This document shows, in pieces, positions 10,118 to 21,321 of a stretch of DNA of 64,000 nucleotides. The notes beneath the pieces were generated by a model that was not told where the DNA came from, made no database searches, and saw only the letters and a list, made by a program, of their open reading frames with translations. The translations under genes were made by a program, and so were the position numbers. Each line of letters opens with the position of its first letter. The first letter of the stretch is position 1. This stretch comes from Simmondsia chinensis (taxonomy: Eukaryota; Streptophyta; Magnoliopsida; Caryophyllales; Simmondsiaceae), in NCBI GenBank assembly GCA_018398585.1, contig JAGTTD010000010.1, positions 25,057,739 to 25,121,738 of the forward strand, in the 5' to 3' direction.

Positions 10118-10863
10118 TGTTGGAATTTGAGAGTCGTGTGCTTTAATTTTGATGTCTTGTAAAAATACCTCAATCCGCCACTTTTTTTTTTGTAGTTGGA
10201 TTCTAAGTCCACAATGTTTTCCTTAACCTACAAGAATTCTTCTCTATAAATACATTATCTTGGTAAGTCTTTCAAGATACGAAATAAATAAAAAGATATA
10301 AACTTGAAACTCAAACATGTAAGCAAAAGATTTAAATCTTTTTAATTCAAATTTGAATTTGAGTCCAACTCAAATGAATTAAATTTTTTTAATTTAAATT
10401 GAATTTCAGTCCAACTCAAATCAAATACCCCTACTTATGCGTACATGTCGGTTATAAAACCTGAAGCTCTAGTCGTCTCTCCGAGATCCCCGCCACGCTT
10501 GGCGTTTCGCTTCCCGTTTCTATTGCACCACTTTGCGCTTTCTTTCTCTCTCAAAATAATTCTCTCCTCCAATACTTAGCAAGTTGGGGCGTACTTCAAC
10601 CTATCTCCCCAGAGTATGCTGTTGAGGTGGGTGCCATGTTAACCTTGAAGGTCGAAGTGCCATTCATCTTATTATACCTCTGTGGGGACATAAACAACTT
10701 AGGGCAGTAGATTTTCTATAGCGCGGCAATTTATTTGGTCAATTCTTTCCCTTCTATTACTTTTGTTAAAGTCATTTCTTTCATCATTCTTGCAATCTCG
10801 AAATCACATTAATTGAAATAAAAGAGTTATATTTTGTTCACTCATTCACCTATTACACCAACA
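10118..10863 (+). repeat. Probable copia LTR
   Basis: It starts TGTTGGAATT and ends TTACACCAACA, a perfect TGTTGG/CCAACA inverted end pair, 746 bp apart. TTATAAAA lies near 10452-10460. A copia-type gag begins about 20 bp downstream. No tRNA-Met primer site is visible after the edge and no partner copy is in the window, so this rests on ends and position. Confidence 0.5.
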
Positions 10864-10885
10864 ATCTAAGTCATTTATGATAATG

Positions 10886-11770
10886 AGTAATCATAATATG
10901 ACTCACGGGGGCTTTATTATACCAGATATGTATAAAACTGAGCCCTTGGATGGGAAGAACCACAAGATGGAGTGCTTCCTAGGCTAAATAGAGGTTCATT
11001 ATACTCTATTTAATGATAAAGCCCCACCAAGGACGAATAAAGATCTTGAGAACGACAATTGTACTTGTGGAGGGATGCTTCTCCATTATATGATAGCGCC
11101 TCTTTACCAAATCTAATAGCAATATGAAAACCGGTAAAGAGATATAGAAAGTATTGTCAAACAAGTACGGCTCTAATGATAGCACGGCTTAAAAATGTGT
11201 ATGTAGTAGGTGGTTAGCTTTTACCATGATTAATGAAAAACCTATTCTTGATCAAATCCATGAATACAAAATTTTATGCACTAATATTCTGAATGAGGGA
11301 ATGACGTTTTGTGAAATGTTTCAAGTTAATTGCTTAATTAAAATGTTATCTACCTCTTGGGAAAATTATAAAGCATCTTCAAAACACAAGAAGAAGGACC
11401 TAACTTTACAGAAAATGATCTCCCATATTAATTTTGAAGATCAGAACTGTAAACAAGCAAAGGGGAAGTCGTCTGAGCACTCCTCCTTGGTGGCTAACAT
11501 TGTGGAATAGAGAAATGCAGAAACAAAAAGCAAGTTCAAGAAGCCTTGAAATAAAGGAAATCCTAATGCTCGAGAGCAAGGCCAATCTCGGGGAAGGAGG
11601 CCACTGAAAATGCTGATGATGACCAAAAGAGGAACAAGAGAATGTGCTGGACATGTGGGAGGACTAGCCAAACCTCAAGGAACTGCAGGAAGGGATTCGG
11701 ACCTAGGAAGCACATAAAACACAGGCCCCAGGCTAATCTCTCCAAGGAAGGAGACGTGTTTGTTTCCATT
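10886..11770 (+). pseudogene. Ty1/copia gag fragment
   Basis: An N-terminal piece (GGFIIPDMYKTEPLDGKNHK) resembles copia gag openings. 11226-11510 is an open stretch with the UBN2-type helix region (QIHEYKILCTNILNEG, then LIKMLSTSWENYK and KDLTLQKMISHINFED). Another frame then carries CWTCGRTSQTSRNC, a zinc knuckle in which the expected His is absent. Stops and frame changes separate the pieces. A copia LTR composite cuts it at 11771, so pol is missing. Confidence 0.75.
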
Positions 11771-13886
11771 TGTTAGGAATGGCGTCCTAGAAATCCAAAC
11801 TTTACCCTCTAAATGTTATTCTATTAAAGATTAAAATTAAAGTTCCGGCCGTTTTCTCGTTAAATTTGTGTAAGCGAGCATCTATACTTCATGTAGCATC
11901 CATGAGATGGGTGTAGTCCGCAAACTATAATTTACATATTTGTTATAAGTTGTTTATGAGATTAACTCACAAATAGACTTATTACAAATGGTATGGATTG
12001 TTGTTTGAAAAACTTGAAGTCAAAGACAAGTTTAAACCGCCTATATGCTAAGGCTATAACATGACATTTTAAATAACTTGTATTGGTCATGTGGATGGTG
12101 ATCCAAAAGTGTTATGATGGTGTGTTTAATAAGATTGACATGTTGAGTTGGACCATGTGAGTTGCTTATGTCTAGACTACTATCGGAGATGAGTGATTCA
12201 TGTTGTATTGTTTGAATGACGACTCTAAATTCTGAGAGTTTTCTGGATGTGTGCCTGGAACGTTAGTTGCTTTGGTATACTATAAGTAAGGTCTAGAGAA
12301 ATGACTGAATTCCCATGTATACAGGGTAGTAGAGGGATGTGTGACAAGGGTCAGGTATTTAATACGAAATCTACAATCACTTATGAGGTACAGTTATCCC
12401 TTTAGTTGATTCACAAGTGTTTGAATGATTTGGAATCTTTGGCCAAAGTGTTCCAGGTATTTGACATTTGGAATTTATACTATGAATATGTTCAAGTATA
12501 AATGAATTATTCCGTAAAGGGTGAGTCAGTAACTAATGGAGAAGCTGTGAGAAGGATAATGGTAGTAGTTATAATTATTCTTTGTCATGGACATCTAATG
12601 GATGGGTTATTGTCATCAATACAATCTATTTGAGGAATATCGAATAAATAATTTAAGTCTAGAGTGCAGTAGGGTTTATTTAATGAAATTAAGTCCGATT
12701 AAAGGGTAATTAAATTTTATCATGAGATGGTAATTAATTTATCCCATTTGGAGCTAGATTTAAATTATCCCTGAGGTCCCTACGTAAGCCTCTATTTTTA
12801 TTGCCATTAGAAAAATATTAAGGAATTCGTGAGATGAATTATTATTCATGACATGAATAAATTTAATTTTGTTTAACATTATTCATGGGATGAATAAAAA
12901 TTATAAAATAAAATACATATTTTTGGAAGTTAAAATTCATGAAATGAATTTTTTACATGTGAAAAAACAAACCAAAAAAAAAAAAGCAAAAATCGTAGGC
13001 GTAATCTGCATGGGTACGGTTGGACCAATGGTGAAGCGACACGTGGCATATTGACATTGGTTGGCTCTAGGGTGCTTGGATTGGAATCTGTGTGCGTCCA
13101 CGCGGCCCAATCCAATTGCCACACATGACATGCATTTTGAAATTAAAAAGGACGATTAAATGTGACATTTTGATTGCTTCTTTACACAAAACGCTGCATT
13201 TTGCTTTGTATTTCTACATCCCACATCAATTTGTTTGCTTATTTTTTATCTGCTGTCCTAATATAAATATGTGCATTGTTTTCATGGTTTGGAATTCAAT
13301 TAGAAATAAAAGGTTTCTAGAAGTATTGACTTTTGGAGACCTAATTGGAGAGAAAATTTTCCTTTAGAACTTTTCTTTCCTTAGTTTAATATTTTTCAGA
13401 ACTCACTCTCCGGGCATTTTAAGGTCATTGCATAGAAGACTGGTTATTGTCTTAAAAAATTAATAGTTTTTGATAGAAATCAAGAAACAAATAATTCGGG
13501 TGGTCCAACTCAATGTTCCAATCATATGGACAACACTAATATAGTACTTTTGGATCCTATCTACTCGACCAAAATGAGTTATCTAGTATATCATATTATA
13601 GTCTTATCAGACAAGTTGTCTAGGCTTATCACCAATTACAAACATATATTTTGACCACAAATCACTAATTTGATTTAAGTCTATCAATGGCTCAATCTCA
13701 TTGACCGCTTCAACCAAACCTGACATGTCATCTTGGACTATGTTCATCTCATAGAACATTTTAGAAAATAATCAGACATACATTAGACTCATATAGCATG
13801 ATCAGAAAATAAATAAATAGAATAATTTTATTTAATTAATATTTAAAAACTAACTAATTGGGTTTTTCAAGACACCGATTCCAACA
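11771..13886. repeat. Composite inverted LTR of copia family C (copy C1)
   Basis: 11771 to about 13440 is homologous to C3 (37935-39953) in the same orientation. From about 13441 to 13886 the sequence jumps to the terminal 446 bp of the opposite orientation, matching the right end of C2 (to 37932) and C4 (to 54749). The two ends of C1 are therefore inverted repeats of each other (GGTCCAACTCAA near 13504 against TTGAGTTGGACC near 12143). The outer ends are TGTTAGG and TTCCAACA. G-box at 13040-13045, TATAAATA at 13262-13269. Confidence 0.8.
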
Positions 13887-14013
13887 TTGGGTCCATATCC
13901 CTTTAATTTTTGGTCAAAATACATATAAAAAAATCCAAAAAAAAATATTGAAAGTCTATAAAATTGATGCATAAGTAGAACTCACCTATTAATTGAAGTT
14001 AGATACACCAAAA
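13887..14013 (+). repeat. Repeat family A, copy A2, right end only
   Basis: It begins inside the family A sequence at GGTCCATATCC and ends with GAAGTTAGATACACCAAAA, like A1 and A3. The left part was lost where C1 joins. Confidence 0.7.
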
Positions 14014-14555
14014 TATCACATCCTTTTCTCCAAAAACAATGAGTGGTTGAAGTCAAAGATATGTGATCCGAATATTTGTATTTGTATTTACGGCAACCAT
14101 ATCACACTAATTAAAAAAATATATAACAAACCATAGGTCTTTCTCAACGGGAGATGAATGTCCTCTCGATTCTTTTATTTCTAAAGAAGCTAAAATCTTT
14201 GCCTCTTCATTCCCTGTGACCAACTTGCCCACCGGTTATAAAACTTTTGTTAAGTTCTTTGTCACCGAGAGCCAAATATATGGACATGAGTCCAAGGAAG
14301 AAGAGGCTTCTTTCAACTTGTTTTGGTTAAACAAGTTCTTCTTTGCTAATTCCTCTAACACCGTGCTTAAATCTCCTAGGACGGTGGTAATAAACCTGGC
14401 CTTTAGTACTTGTTTATTGGCTCCAGGATTCATTATTCTTAGCCCAAGTATATAGATGCCTTAGGGACATCAAAGTTAAGAACTATGCTATCCGGCTAGG
14501 AGGACCATTATGGCTGGTCCAACTATAGGGCTAAGCCTATTTGCCCGAGCTTTGC
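14014..14555 (+). pseudogene. Plant mobile domain (PMD) ORF fragment of a Tat element
   Basis: After a leader shared with the other family A copies, the plus strand encodes KTFVKFFV, then EASFNLFWLNKFFFANSS, then VVINLAFSTCLLAPGFI. After a frame change it reads IRLGGPLWLVQL and AYLPEL. The FWLNKFFF and GPLWLVQL blocks are hallmarks of the plant mobile domain (PMD/aminotransferase-like) found in plant host genes and transposons. Here it belongs to the antisense ORF of a Tat element. Stops occur after LVQL and at about 14459. Copy A3 cuts it at 14556. Confidence 0.65.
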
Positions 14556-15767
14556 TGTTTACACTCTAATTTCAATAAGGCTAGAACGACGTTGTTTTTG
14601 AGCAAAGTGCCACATGGTCATCACGTGAGGTTATCCTTGAGAGGGGCTAGGCCTTTTAGTACTACGTTAATTGGCGTCTCGAGCCCAGTTCCTAGAAAAC
14701 ATTATTACCCTTGACAGGGTAATCGGCCACTCGAGGCCCGAGATGACTAAAGGGTGAAATGAGCTCGAGCTTAAGGGCCTACAAGAAAAGCTACAAGAAT
14801 GGTAGTTTCCAAGCCAGAAGAAGTTATTTGGAGTGAAATTTTAGTTGCTAGGGCCTTAAGCTCAATTCAAGGGAAGGTGGGAGTAATAGAGGGAACTTCT
14901 ACTAAAATTACAGATGTGGGAATCAAGGATTTCCCTCCAAGAGACATTGGTAAAAGATAAATGCACACAGAAGAAGAGCTTAGTGGTGAGTTGCTGTGAA
15001 GATGGGTGCAACCGTTATTTTGTTTTTTCTATAAATAAAGACCCTGAATCAATCCAAAGTAGTCCGCATAGACTCGAGACAAAACTTCTTCAAGTTTTAT
15101 ACTGCACACTTGTGCTCTTTTTCTTAGGAGTATCATAACGTAGCTAGGTGCAGCGTAACATAGATCTTTCCTATACTTACCTCCATCGTAATACGGTTCT
15201 CAGGCTTCAGGTATGACTTTCTAGTTTTAATCTATTCCCACAAATCAACTAGTTGAGATTTGAAGCTTTAGTTCAAGGCTTTGATGGCCAAGGTTTTGTC
15301 CCTTGATTGCTTTGGTCATAACACTATTGTCACAGATTGATATGTCAAGTGAACTTAGATTTGCGCCATTGATTAGGGCTTTGATGGCCAAAGCTTGTCC
15401 CTTGATCGCGTCGGTCCCAATCCAATCACCTAAATACGGTTTTCTTCACCTTAATCTTATCAGACCTAAACTCATTTGAGTTATTATAAGTCAAGGATGC
15501 CAGGCTTGAAAACCTGATTGACTTAAGATTGTAAGTGGACTACTGAGCTCTTAGGTTTTTCTCTACCCCAGTTTCTGACTTTTAAGGGTATGAGGAAAGG
15601 GTTCTATGGGCCCTGCTCCGTCACAATGACTGCTATTTGAGTTAGGTCCATATCCTTTAATTGCCTATCAAAAAAATACATAAAAATCCACAAAACAACT
15701 TAATAAAGTCTTCTTAATTGAAGCATGAGCAGAACTCACGGTAAGACCGAAGTTAGATACACCAACA
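14556..15767 (+). repeat. Repeat family A, copy A3, fullest copy (LTR-like, 1.2 kb)
   Basis: It starts TGTTTACACTC and ends TTAGATACACCAACA. Homology with A5 starts at the left edge, and with A1, A2, A4 and A5 it ends at the right edge, which supports the boundaries. TATAAATA at 15030-15037 and a donor-like CAGGTATGA at 15210/15211 point rightward. Purine-rich tracts on the minus strand beyond the right edge of A1 and A2 would suit a PPT for a minus-strand element. The sense direction is therefore unresolved. No target duplication is visible. Confidence 0.6.
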
Positions 15768-15818
15768 TCTCACAACCATTTCTTAGAAACAGTCAGTAGT
15801 TGCGGTCAAAGACGTGCA

Positions 15819-17841
15819 TGATGCAAACTTTACGTATGCGTTAGCATGTGCACGAGTCGTATCAAGTAATTTAGAAATAAGTAGAGTATCGTTCCCACAA
15901 GGATTGTATTAAGTGAGTACCGAAATTAATAGCTTTAATACTATTTGAAGGACCGAAAAATTTAAGATTTTGATATGAAGTAAGGTAAAATAAAATAAAA
16001 AGAAATAAAAGTATAAAATAAAAAGAAATAAAAGTTAAAATGCGATTTTTTTTGTGGGTTTTGATCAGTTTATAAGGTCTTAGGCATCCGATTTCACCTT
16101 AGTTGCATCAATACGCCTTTTCTATTCTCGATATTCAAGCTGTTACTCTGTGTTGATGGTTGAAAATCCTAATTTACTAAATATTCTCTCTCGAGCAACA
16201 TTTAGCATACTCTTTAACATATTAACCCATTACTCTCATGCATGAATTTAAATAAGAAAACAGTTTTTAAAGCTCTATGATTTTCTTTTTTGAAAACCAC
16301 ACAAATCGCGTCAATCTCTCTCAAGCATTTGCCCAATTTGTGGTGCTTATCACCCCAGCAATCATATTAAATCTCCTCTCAAACTCATTATGACTCATTA
16401 TAGGCTTTAAATGGTGATCAAGAATTTAAAACTCATGAAGAACAATGATAAACACTTGAATGACACAATAACATAAACATTGAATACTTTGAATTAGAAA
16501 TAAGCGTGTAATACAACTTAGGCTACATCGTAGCCTTAGAATAACAAAATTAGCTCATGATAAACTTAATATAAGACATTATAAACACAAAATTTATGAA
16601 CTTAGGTAAGAAAAAAGGTAGAAATAATTAAAAATACAAAATTACAAACCAAACTTTCTTCTCTTTCTCACTGTTTTTCTCTCTTTTTTCACTCAAATCT
16701 TGCGATTTTTGTTTTGAAATATGATGCTTAAACACCCCCACACCATCCCCTATTTATACAGTTGATATATGATAAAAAAAATTGTAAAAAATCTTCAAAC
16801 TTCATCCTCATGAGCTGAAACTTGCAGCAGCTGCAGCTGGTGCTGAAGCCCTATTCTCCCTCTTTCTTCAATTTGTTTTGACATTCCACCGCCCAAATTC
16901 TACTCAAAATCATCATATGCATGTACTATAAGGTGTATACAATGAATTGGGGCTAAAATATTGCATAATATAGCCGCCCAAAGTGGAAAAAGTAAGCAAG
17001 TTGTGCAAAATCTGTCAATTTCTTGCAGCTGCAGCAGTGTTGCTTGTTCATCCAATTTTTTTTCTTTTTTTTCATTTTTTCTAAATTCCACCTCCCAAAA
17101 CTTGCAAAAGATGAGTTGAGACATGTTAAAGTATGTTTGTAAAATGAATTTGGGTAAAAAGCATGGAGATTTTGCTCCCAAAATGCAAGTTGAATTTGAT
17201 TGCACCACCACCTGCACCCTTGCTGCCCAGATTCTACAATGGCTATTCAACTCGATTTTTTTCATTTTTTTATTGCTTTGTACCACCCAAAATCCACTTT
17301 AACATCAGCTTGAAAATTTTAATGAAGTGTTCAAGAAGTTCTTTCATGTTATTTGTCCATTTTGCCACCCAAAATTGCAAGCTGAAATGGATTGGCCGAG
17401 CTTGGTGCATTTTCTCTGTTCTTACTGTTCTTTGCTGATTTTCTTCAAATTTTTGAGCTTAGATCCACCTTAATTCAGAGTTTACATAAAATTTGACATG
17501 TTAATGCATTGTTTAATCAATCCTTGCACTTGATTTGTGCATTTTGTTACCCAGTTTTGCAAGTTGAATTGTATTATGCATGAACTTGTTGTGTTCTTGC
17601 TTTAGCCATGTTAATTATTATGTTTTGCCCATTTTTTGCTTTGGTTTGGTGTATCTTGCTTTTACTTGTTGATATTAATGATAAAACCTAGCAAGTTTTG
17701 GCATAAAAGGAGTGTTTTTGCAAGAAAGTGACAATATGAGTGAAAAAGAGCAAAATCAAGCAAAAGCGAAAAATTTGATGTAAAATGTATAAAAATATAT
17801 TAAAATAATATAAAAAATTATATACTAATTTGGACTTATCA
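15819..17841 (-). repeat. 3' LTR of Athila element D
   Basis: 2023 bp. The minus strand starts TGATAAGTCC next to the PPT and ends GTTTGCATCA. It matches the right LTR at 25382-26992 over the shared part. 16860-17640 contains diverged tandem units of roughly 165 bp. Confidence 0.88.
16860..17640. repeat. Degenerate tandem units inside the Athila LTR
   Basis: Four or so diverged units of roughly 165 bp share CATGTTAA, GTGCATTTTG, CCACCCAAAATTGCAAG and TTGAAxTGGATTGC blocks, with T-rich breaks between them. The same structure appears in the right LTR (26440-26990). Confidence 0.6.
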
Positions 17842-17880
17842 AAATACCCCAAACTTAAATCTTGCTCGTCCTTGAGCAAG
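17842..17880 (-). other. PPT and adjacent hairpin of Athila element D
   Basis: The minus strand has the purine-rich tract AAGTTTGGGGTATTT immediately before the LTR start. Next to it, 17861-17880 reads CTTGCTCGTCCTTGAGCAAG, a 7-bp stem (CTTGCTC/GAGCAAG) with a short loop. The equivalent site in element E (49094-49113) forms the same stem with a compensating change. Confidence 0.7.
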
Positions 17881-19637
17881 TATTAACATTACAGCACCAG
17901 ATCTCATGCTTTCTAAAGAATTTTAGTACAGTTCAAAGCAAGTGCACTCTAATTCAGAAAAGAATAACCGAAAATCAATGCTCAGGGCTCTAAAAGCAAA
18001 ATCTTCTTTTCTAGGGAAAAACCTATCAGTTACCTAGGTAACTGAGATTCAAAGTTAGGAAAGCAAATTAAGTTTATCCTTTCTCTCAAATCTCAAGGCA
18101 TTCAAACCGAATAAAGGACAAAAGGTCATACCACTTATAACAAAGCCTATCAAGTATGCCCAAGACTAAAAATTTTCTTATATTCCCCCCCACCCCCCAC
18201 CTTTTTTTTTGTTTATTATTTTTCTGAGGAATTTATTTGCTCAAGTCATTCTCGGCTCGTGAGACATCTTCAGTGAGAATCAAGCTCCGACTCCTGGGCA
18301 ATGACCCATAAGTAAGAGAAGCCACCACTGAGATTCCTTCTTTATGACTTTCCCAAGTATATCTATAGTGAGAATCAAGCTCTGACTCCTAAGCGATGAC
18401 CCATAAGTAAGAGAAGCCACCACTAAGATGCCTGTATTATGACCTCCCGAGCATATCTTCAGTGAGAATCAAGCTCCAACTCTTGGGCGACGACCCATAA
18501 ATAAGAGAAGCCACCACTGAGACGTCCTCTTAACGGGTAGCACATATCTTATTTATGTGGGATAGCGGTGCTAAAGATGTTTTCCTCTTTTTTTTTTTTT
18601 TTTTTTTTTTGGGTGCTTGGTTCTTTGTTAGCTTACTAAGTACCCCTTATAGTGAGCTTTCAATGCGATAACTCTCGTTCCCGTTGGCCCAGGGTACCAG
18701 ATGTTGAAACACCCCTATGGATCCACTTGCTCGAGGTACCAAGGCATGAAACCATCACACCGTAGCACATATCCAAATGATCGGCATTTTTGACAGGATA
18801 GCGGTGCTTAGTTATTCTTTCCCTCTATTTTTATTATATTTTTCTTTAGATTCAGGCATAACTCTTCAAAGTTCATTATAAAGATGATAATCTTTAATAA
18901 AACCTATTCAAATTTGAGCATCTTTTAATGAGAACGAAAAGTAAAACAGTTATGCTAACAATTAAACTCAAATACCCTATTTTTATCAAGATAATGCCTT
19001 AGATTAGATCTTGTTTCACAATTAGAAAACAACAACAATTGATTCTTAGGTTATTCAAATAAAATTAAAGTAACGAGATAAGAAAAGGCAGAAAAATTCC
19101 CCAAAAAGCATGATGATAAGTTTTTAAAATATGCGGGATTTTTTTATTTATTATTATTTTTTTAAACTAATGATTAAAACTGTAGAAATAGACATTCTTT
19201 TTGTTGGCCGACACTATTTACATCCCCATATAAAGGCTCCAAACTCTGGGAGGCATTGAAGCCGACTCTAAAACATAAAACATGAAAACTTTTAGATTTT
19301 TTTTATTTTTTTATTCAAAAATTTTAATTATTATTTTATTATACTTATTATTAACATTACTTTTCCCACCCCCAAACTTTATTTTAAAAAAAAAAGAACT
19401 AAAAAGATAAATTGGATGAGAGATACTTCCTCGGTTTGAGGATTGCTCTTTTGATAGTGCATGTGGACATCGTGTCACCCCCAAACTTATTTCCAAATAC
19501 ATGTTACACAAAAGATACACAAACATGAGATAATAGAAATAATGAAAGGAAAAAAAGGATAAATAAGGATAGAAAAACTTGGGTTGCCTCCCAAGAAGCG
19601 CTTAGTTTATAGTCGTTCGCTTGATTTTCTTAGTGGA
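17881..19637 (-). other. Non-coding 3' region of Athila element D
   Basis: This lies between integrase and PPT, where some Athila elements carry an env-like ORF. I see no supportable ORF. It holds a threefold 95-bp repeat (18266-18535), a T run of over 20 at about 18588-18611, and an AGTGAGCTTTCAATG ... GGTACCAGATGTTGAAACACCCC block that recurs diverged in element E near 49690-49790. Confidence 0.7.
18266..18535. repeat. Three tandem ~95-bp units
   Basis: Units begin at 18266, 18361 and 18455 with ATCTTCAGTGAGAATCAAGC or a close variant. They share GACCCATAAGTAAGAGAAGC and CACCACTGAGA. Divergence between units is modest. Confidence 0.92.
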
Positions 19638-20184
19638 TTATTCGACGTTGCTGTGATGAATGGAAGTTTTCTGTTGCTCGACCTCTCCATCAATGTAAGG
19701 TTTCAATTTTTTCCCATTGACTTTAAAAGTATCCTTTTTCTGATCTTGAATCTCAACCGTGCCATATGGAAAAAAGCAGGTTACAATAAAGGGTCCTGAC
19801 CATCGAGAGTACAGCTTTCCTGGAAAAAGTCGCAAGCGGGAGTTAAACAATATAACTTTTTGTCCCACTATGAATTCTTTGTTTAGAATGTGTTTGTCGT
19901 GCCATCTTTTGGTTCAGTCTTTGTAAATTTGAGCATTTTCATAAGCCTCATTTCTGAGCTCATCCATCTCATTGATTTGTAGTAACCTCTTTTTGCCTAA
20001 AGCTACTAAATTGAAGTTTAAGGTTTTTATGGCCCAGTAAGCTTTGTGTTCCAATTCAACTAGTAAATGACATGCCTTGCCATAAACCAGTCGATATGGC
20101 GACATTCCAATAAGTGTTTTGAATGCTGTTCTATATGCCCAAAGTGCGTCATCTAACTTTTTCCACCAATCCTTTCTAGAGGCA
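19638..20184 (-). pseudogene. Athila integrase C-terminal domain
   Basis: Reads [40 protein letters not shown], then [19 protein letters not shown] and SRWSGPFIV. This is the DNA-binding C-terminal part of integrase. It lies in a different frame from the core, and a stop after YENAQIYKD (about 19914) interrupts it. The last residues reach 19638. Confidence 0.85.
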
Positions 20185-20883
20185 CTAATTATTTTTTTTA
20201 AGAATAACTTTCAATTCTCGGTTTGAAATTTCCACTTGTCCACTTGTTTGAGGATGGTATGGAGTACCCACATAGTGTGTGACTCCATACTTACTCAATA
20301 AAGCTTTAAGTTGGCGGTCATAAAAATGTTTTCCGCCATCACTTATAATTGCTCTAAGAGTTCCAAACCAAGAAAAGATGGTTTTTCTAACGAAGTTTAC
20401 AACAACTCTAGCATCATTGGTTGGAAAAGCAACTGCTTCGACCCATTTTGACACATAATCTACAGCAACCAAAATAAATATGTTACAAAATGATGAGGGG
20501 AAAGAACCCATGAAATCAATTCCCCAAACGTCAAATAATTCAACAACCAGAATGTTGTTTAGGGGCATTTCATGTTTTTTGGAAATGTTACCTGTCCTTT
20601 AACATCTAACACATTTACTAACAAATTTAAAAGCATCTTTAAAGAGTGTAGGCCAATAAAACCCAGATTGTAAAACCTTAGCTGCAGTTTTTGTCCCACC
20701 ATGATGGCCACCAATTTCAAGAGAGTGACAGTGACGCATAATATTTTCCATTTCTTCCTCAGGTACACATCTTCTGATAATCTGGCTTGCACAATGCTTA
20801 CACAAGAATGGTTCTTCCCAAACATAATTCTTGAAGTCGGCGAAGAACTTCTTCTTATGTTGATAAGTCATGTCTTCGGGCAA
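20185..20883 (-). pseudogene. Athila integrase zinc finger and catalytic core
   Basis: The HHCC finger is visible (RHCHSLEIGGHHGG, then SKCVRC). A single in-frame TAA follows at about 20599. The core then runs open: [10 protein letters not shown] with the first Asp, [10 protein letters not shown] with the second, and [12 protein letters not shown] with the Glu. The DDE triad is thus present in sequence although the ORF is split. After LKKNN the frame shifts into the C-terminal domain. Confidence 0.9.
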
Positions 20884-21321
20884 TTCCTATGCAACCAGAT
20901 AGTTAACAATGTCAGTGTACCATGGACAATCGGGATTCTCACTTACCATCATAAGACTTTCATCTGGGAATTTTTCGTTAATAGAGGGTCCTTTGTCCTC
21001 CTGTTCGTGGCGTGACAGATGATTTGCCACGACATTTTCCGTACCCTTTTTATCCCGTATTTCGAAATCAAATTCTTGAAGTAAGAGAGCCCATCAAATC
21101 AGTCTCGGTTTTGCATCCAGTTTGGCAAAAAGGTACTTTAGAGCAGAATGATCAATACAAATAATTACCCTTGAATTAAGCAAGTAGGAACGAAATTTGT
21201 CAAATGCAAACACTATAGCTAGTAATTCCTTCTTAGTAGTAGCATAGTTAACATGTGCGTCTGTCAAAGTTTTGCTTGCATAGTAAATCACATGAAAATT
21301 TTTGCTCCTTTGCCCCAGCAC
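20884..21321 (-). pseudogene. Athila RNase H domain
   Basis: Reads VIYYASKTLTDAHVNYATTK, KELLAIVFAFDKFRSYLLNS, then IDHSALKYLFAKLDAKPRLI. It continues after a stop with [20 protein letters not shown] and NHLSR. These are the standard RNase H and linker motifs of Athila pol. A stop at about 21094 and another before the integrase finger break it. Confidence 0.88.

Noticed and set aside
14216..14455. Independent small host gene
   Set aside because: The frame continues into further PMD blocks with stops, lies behind a family A copy like the other antisense ORFs, and is cut by copy A3, so it is a Tat remnant.
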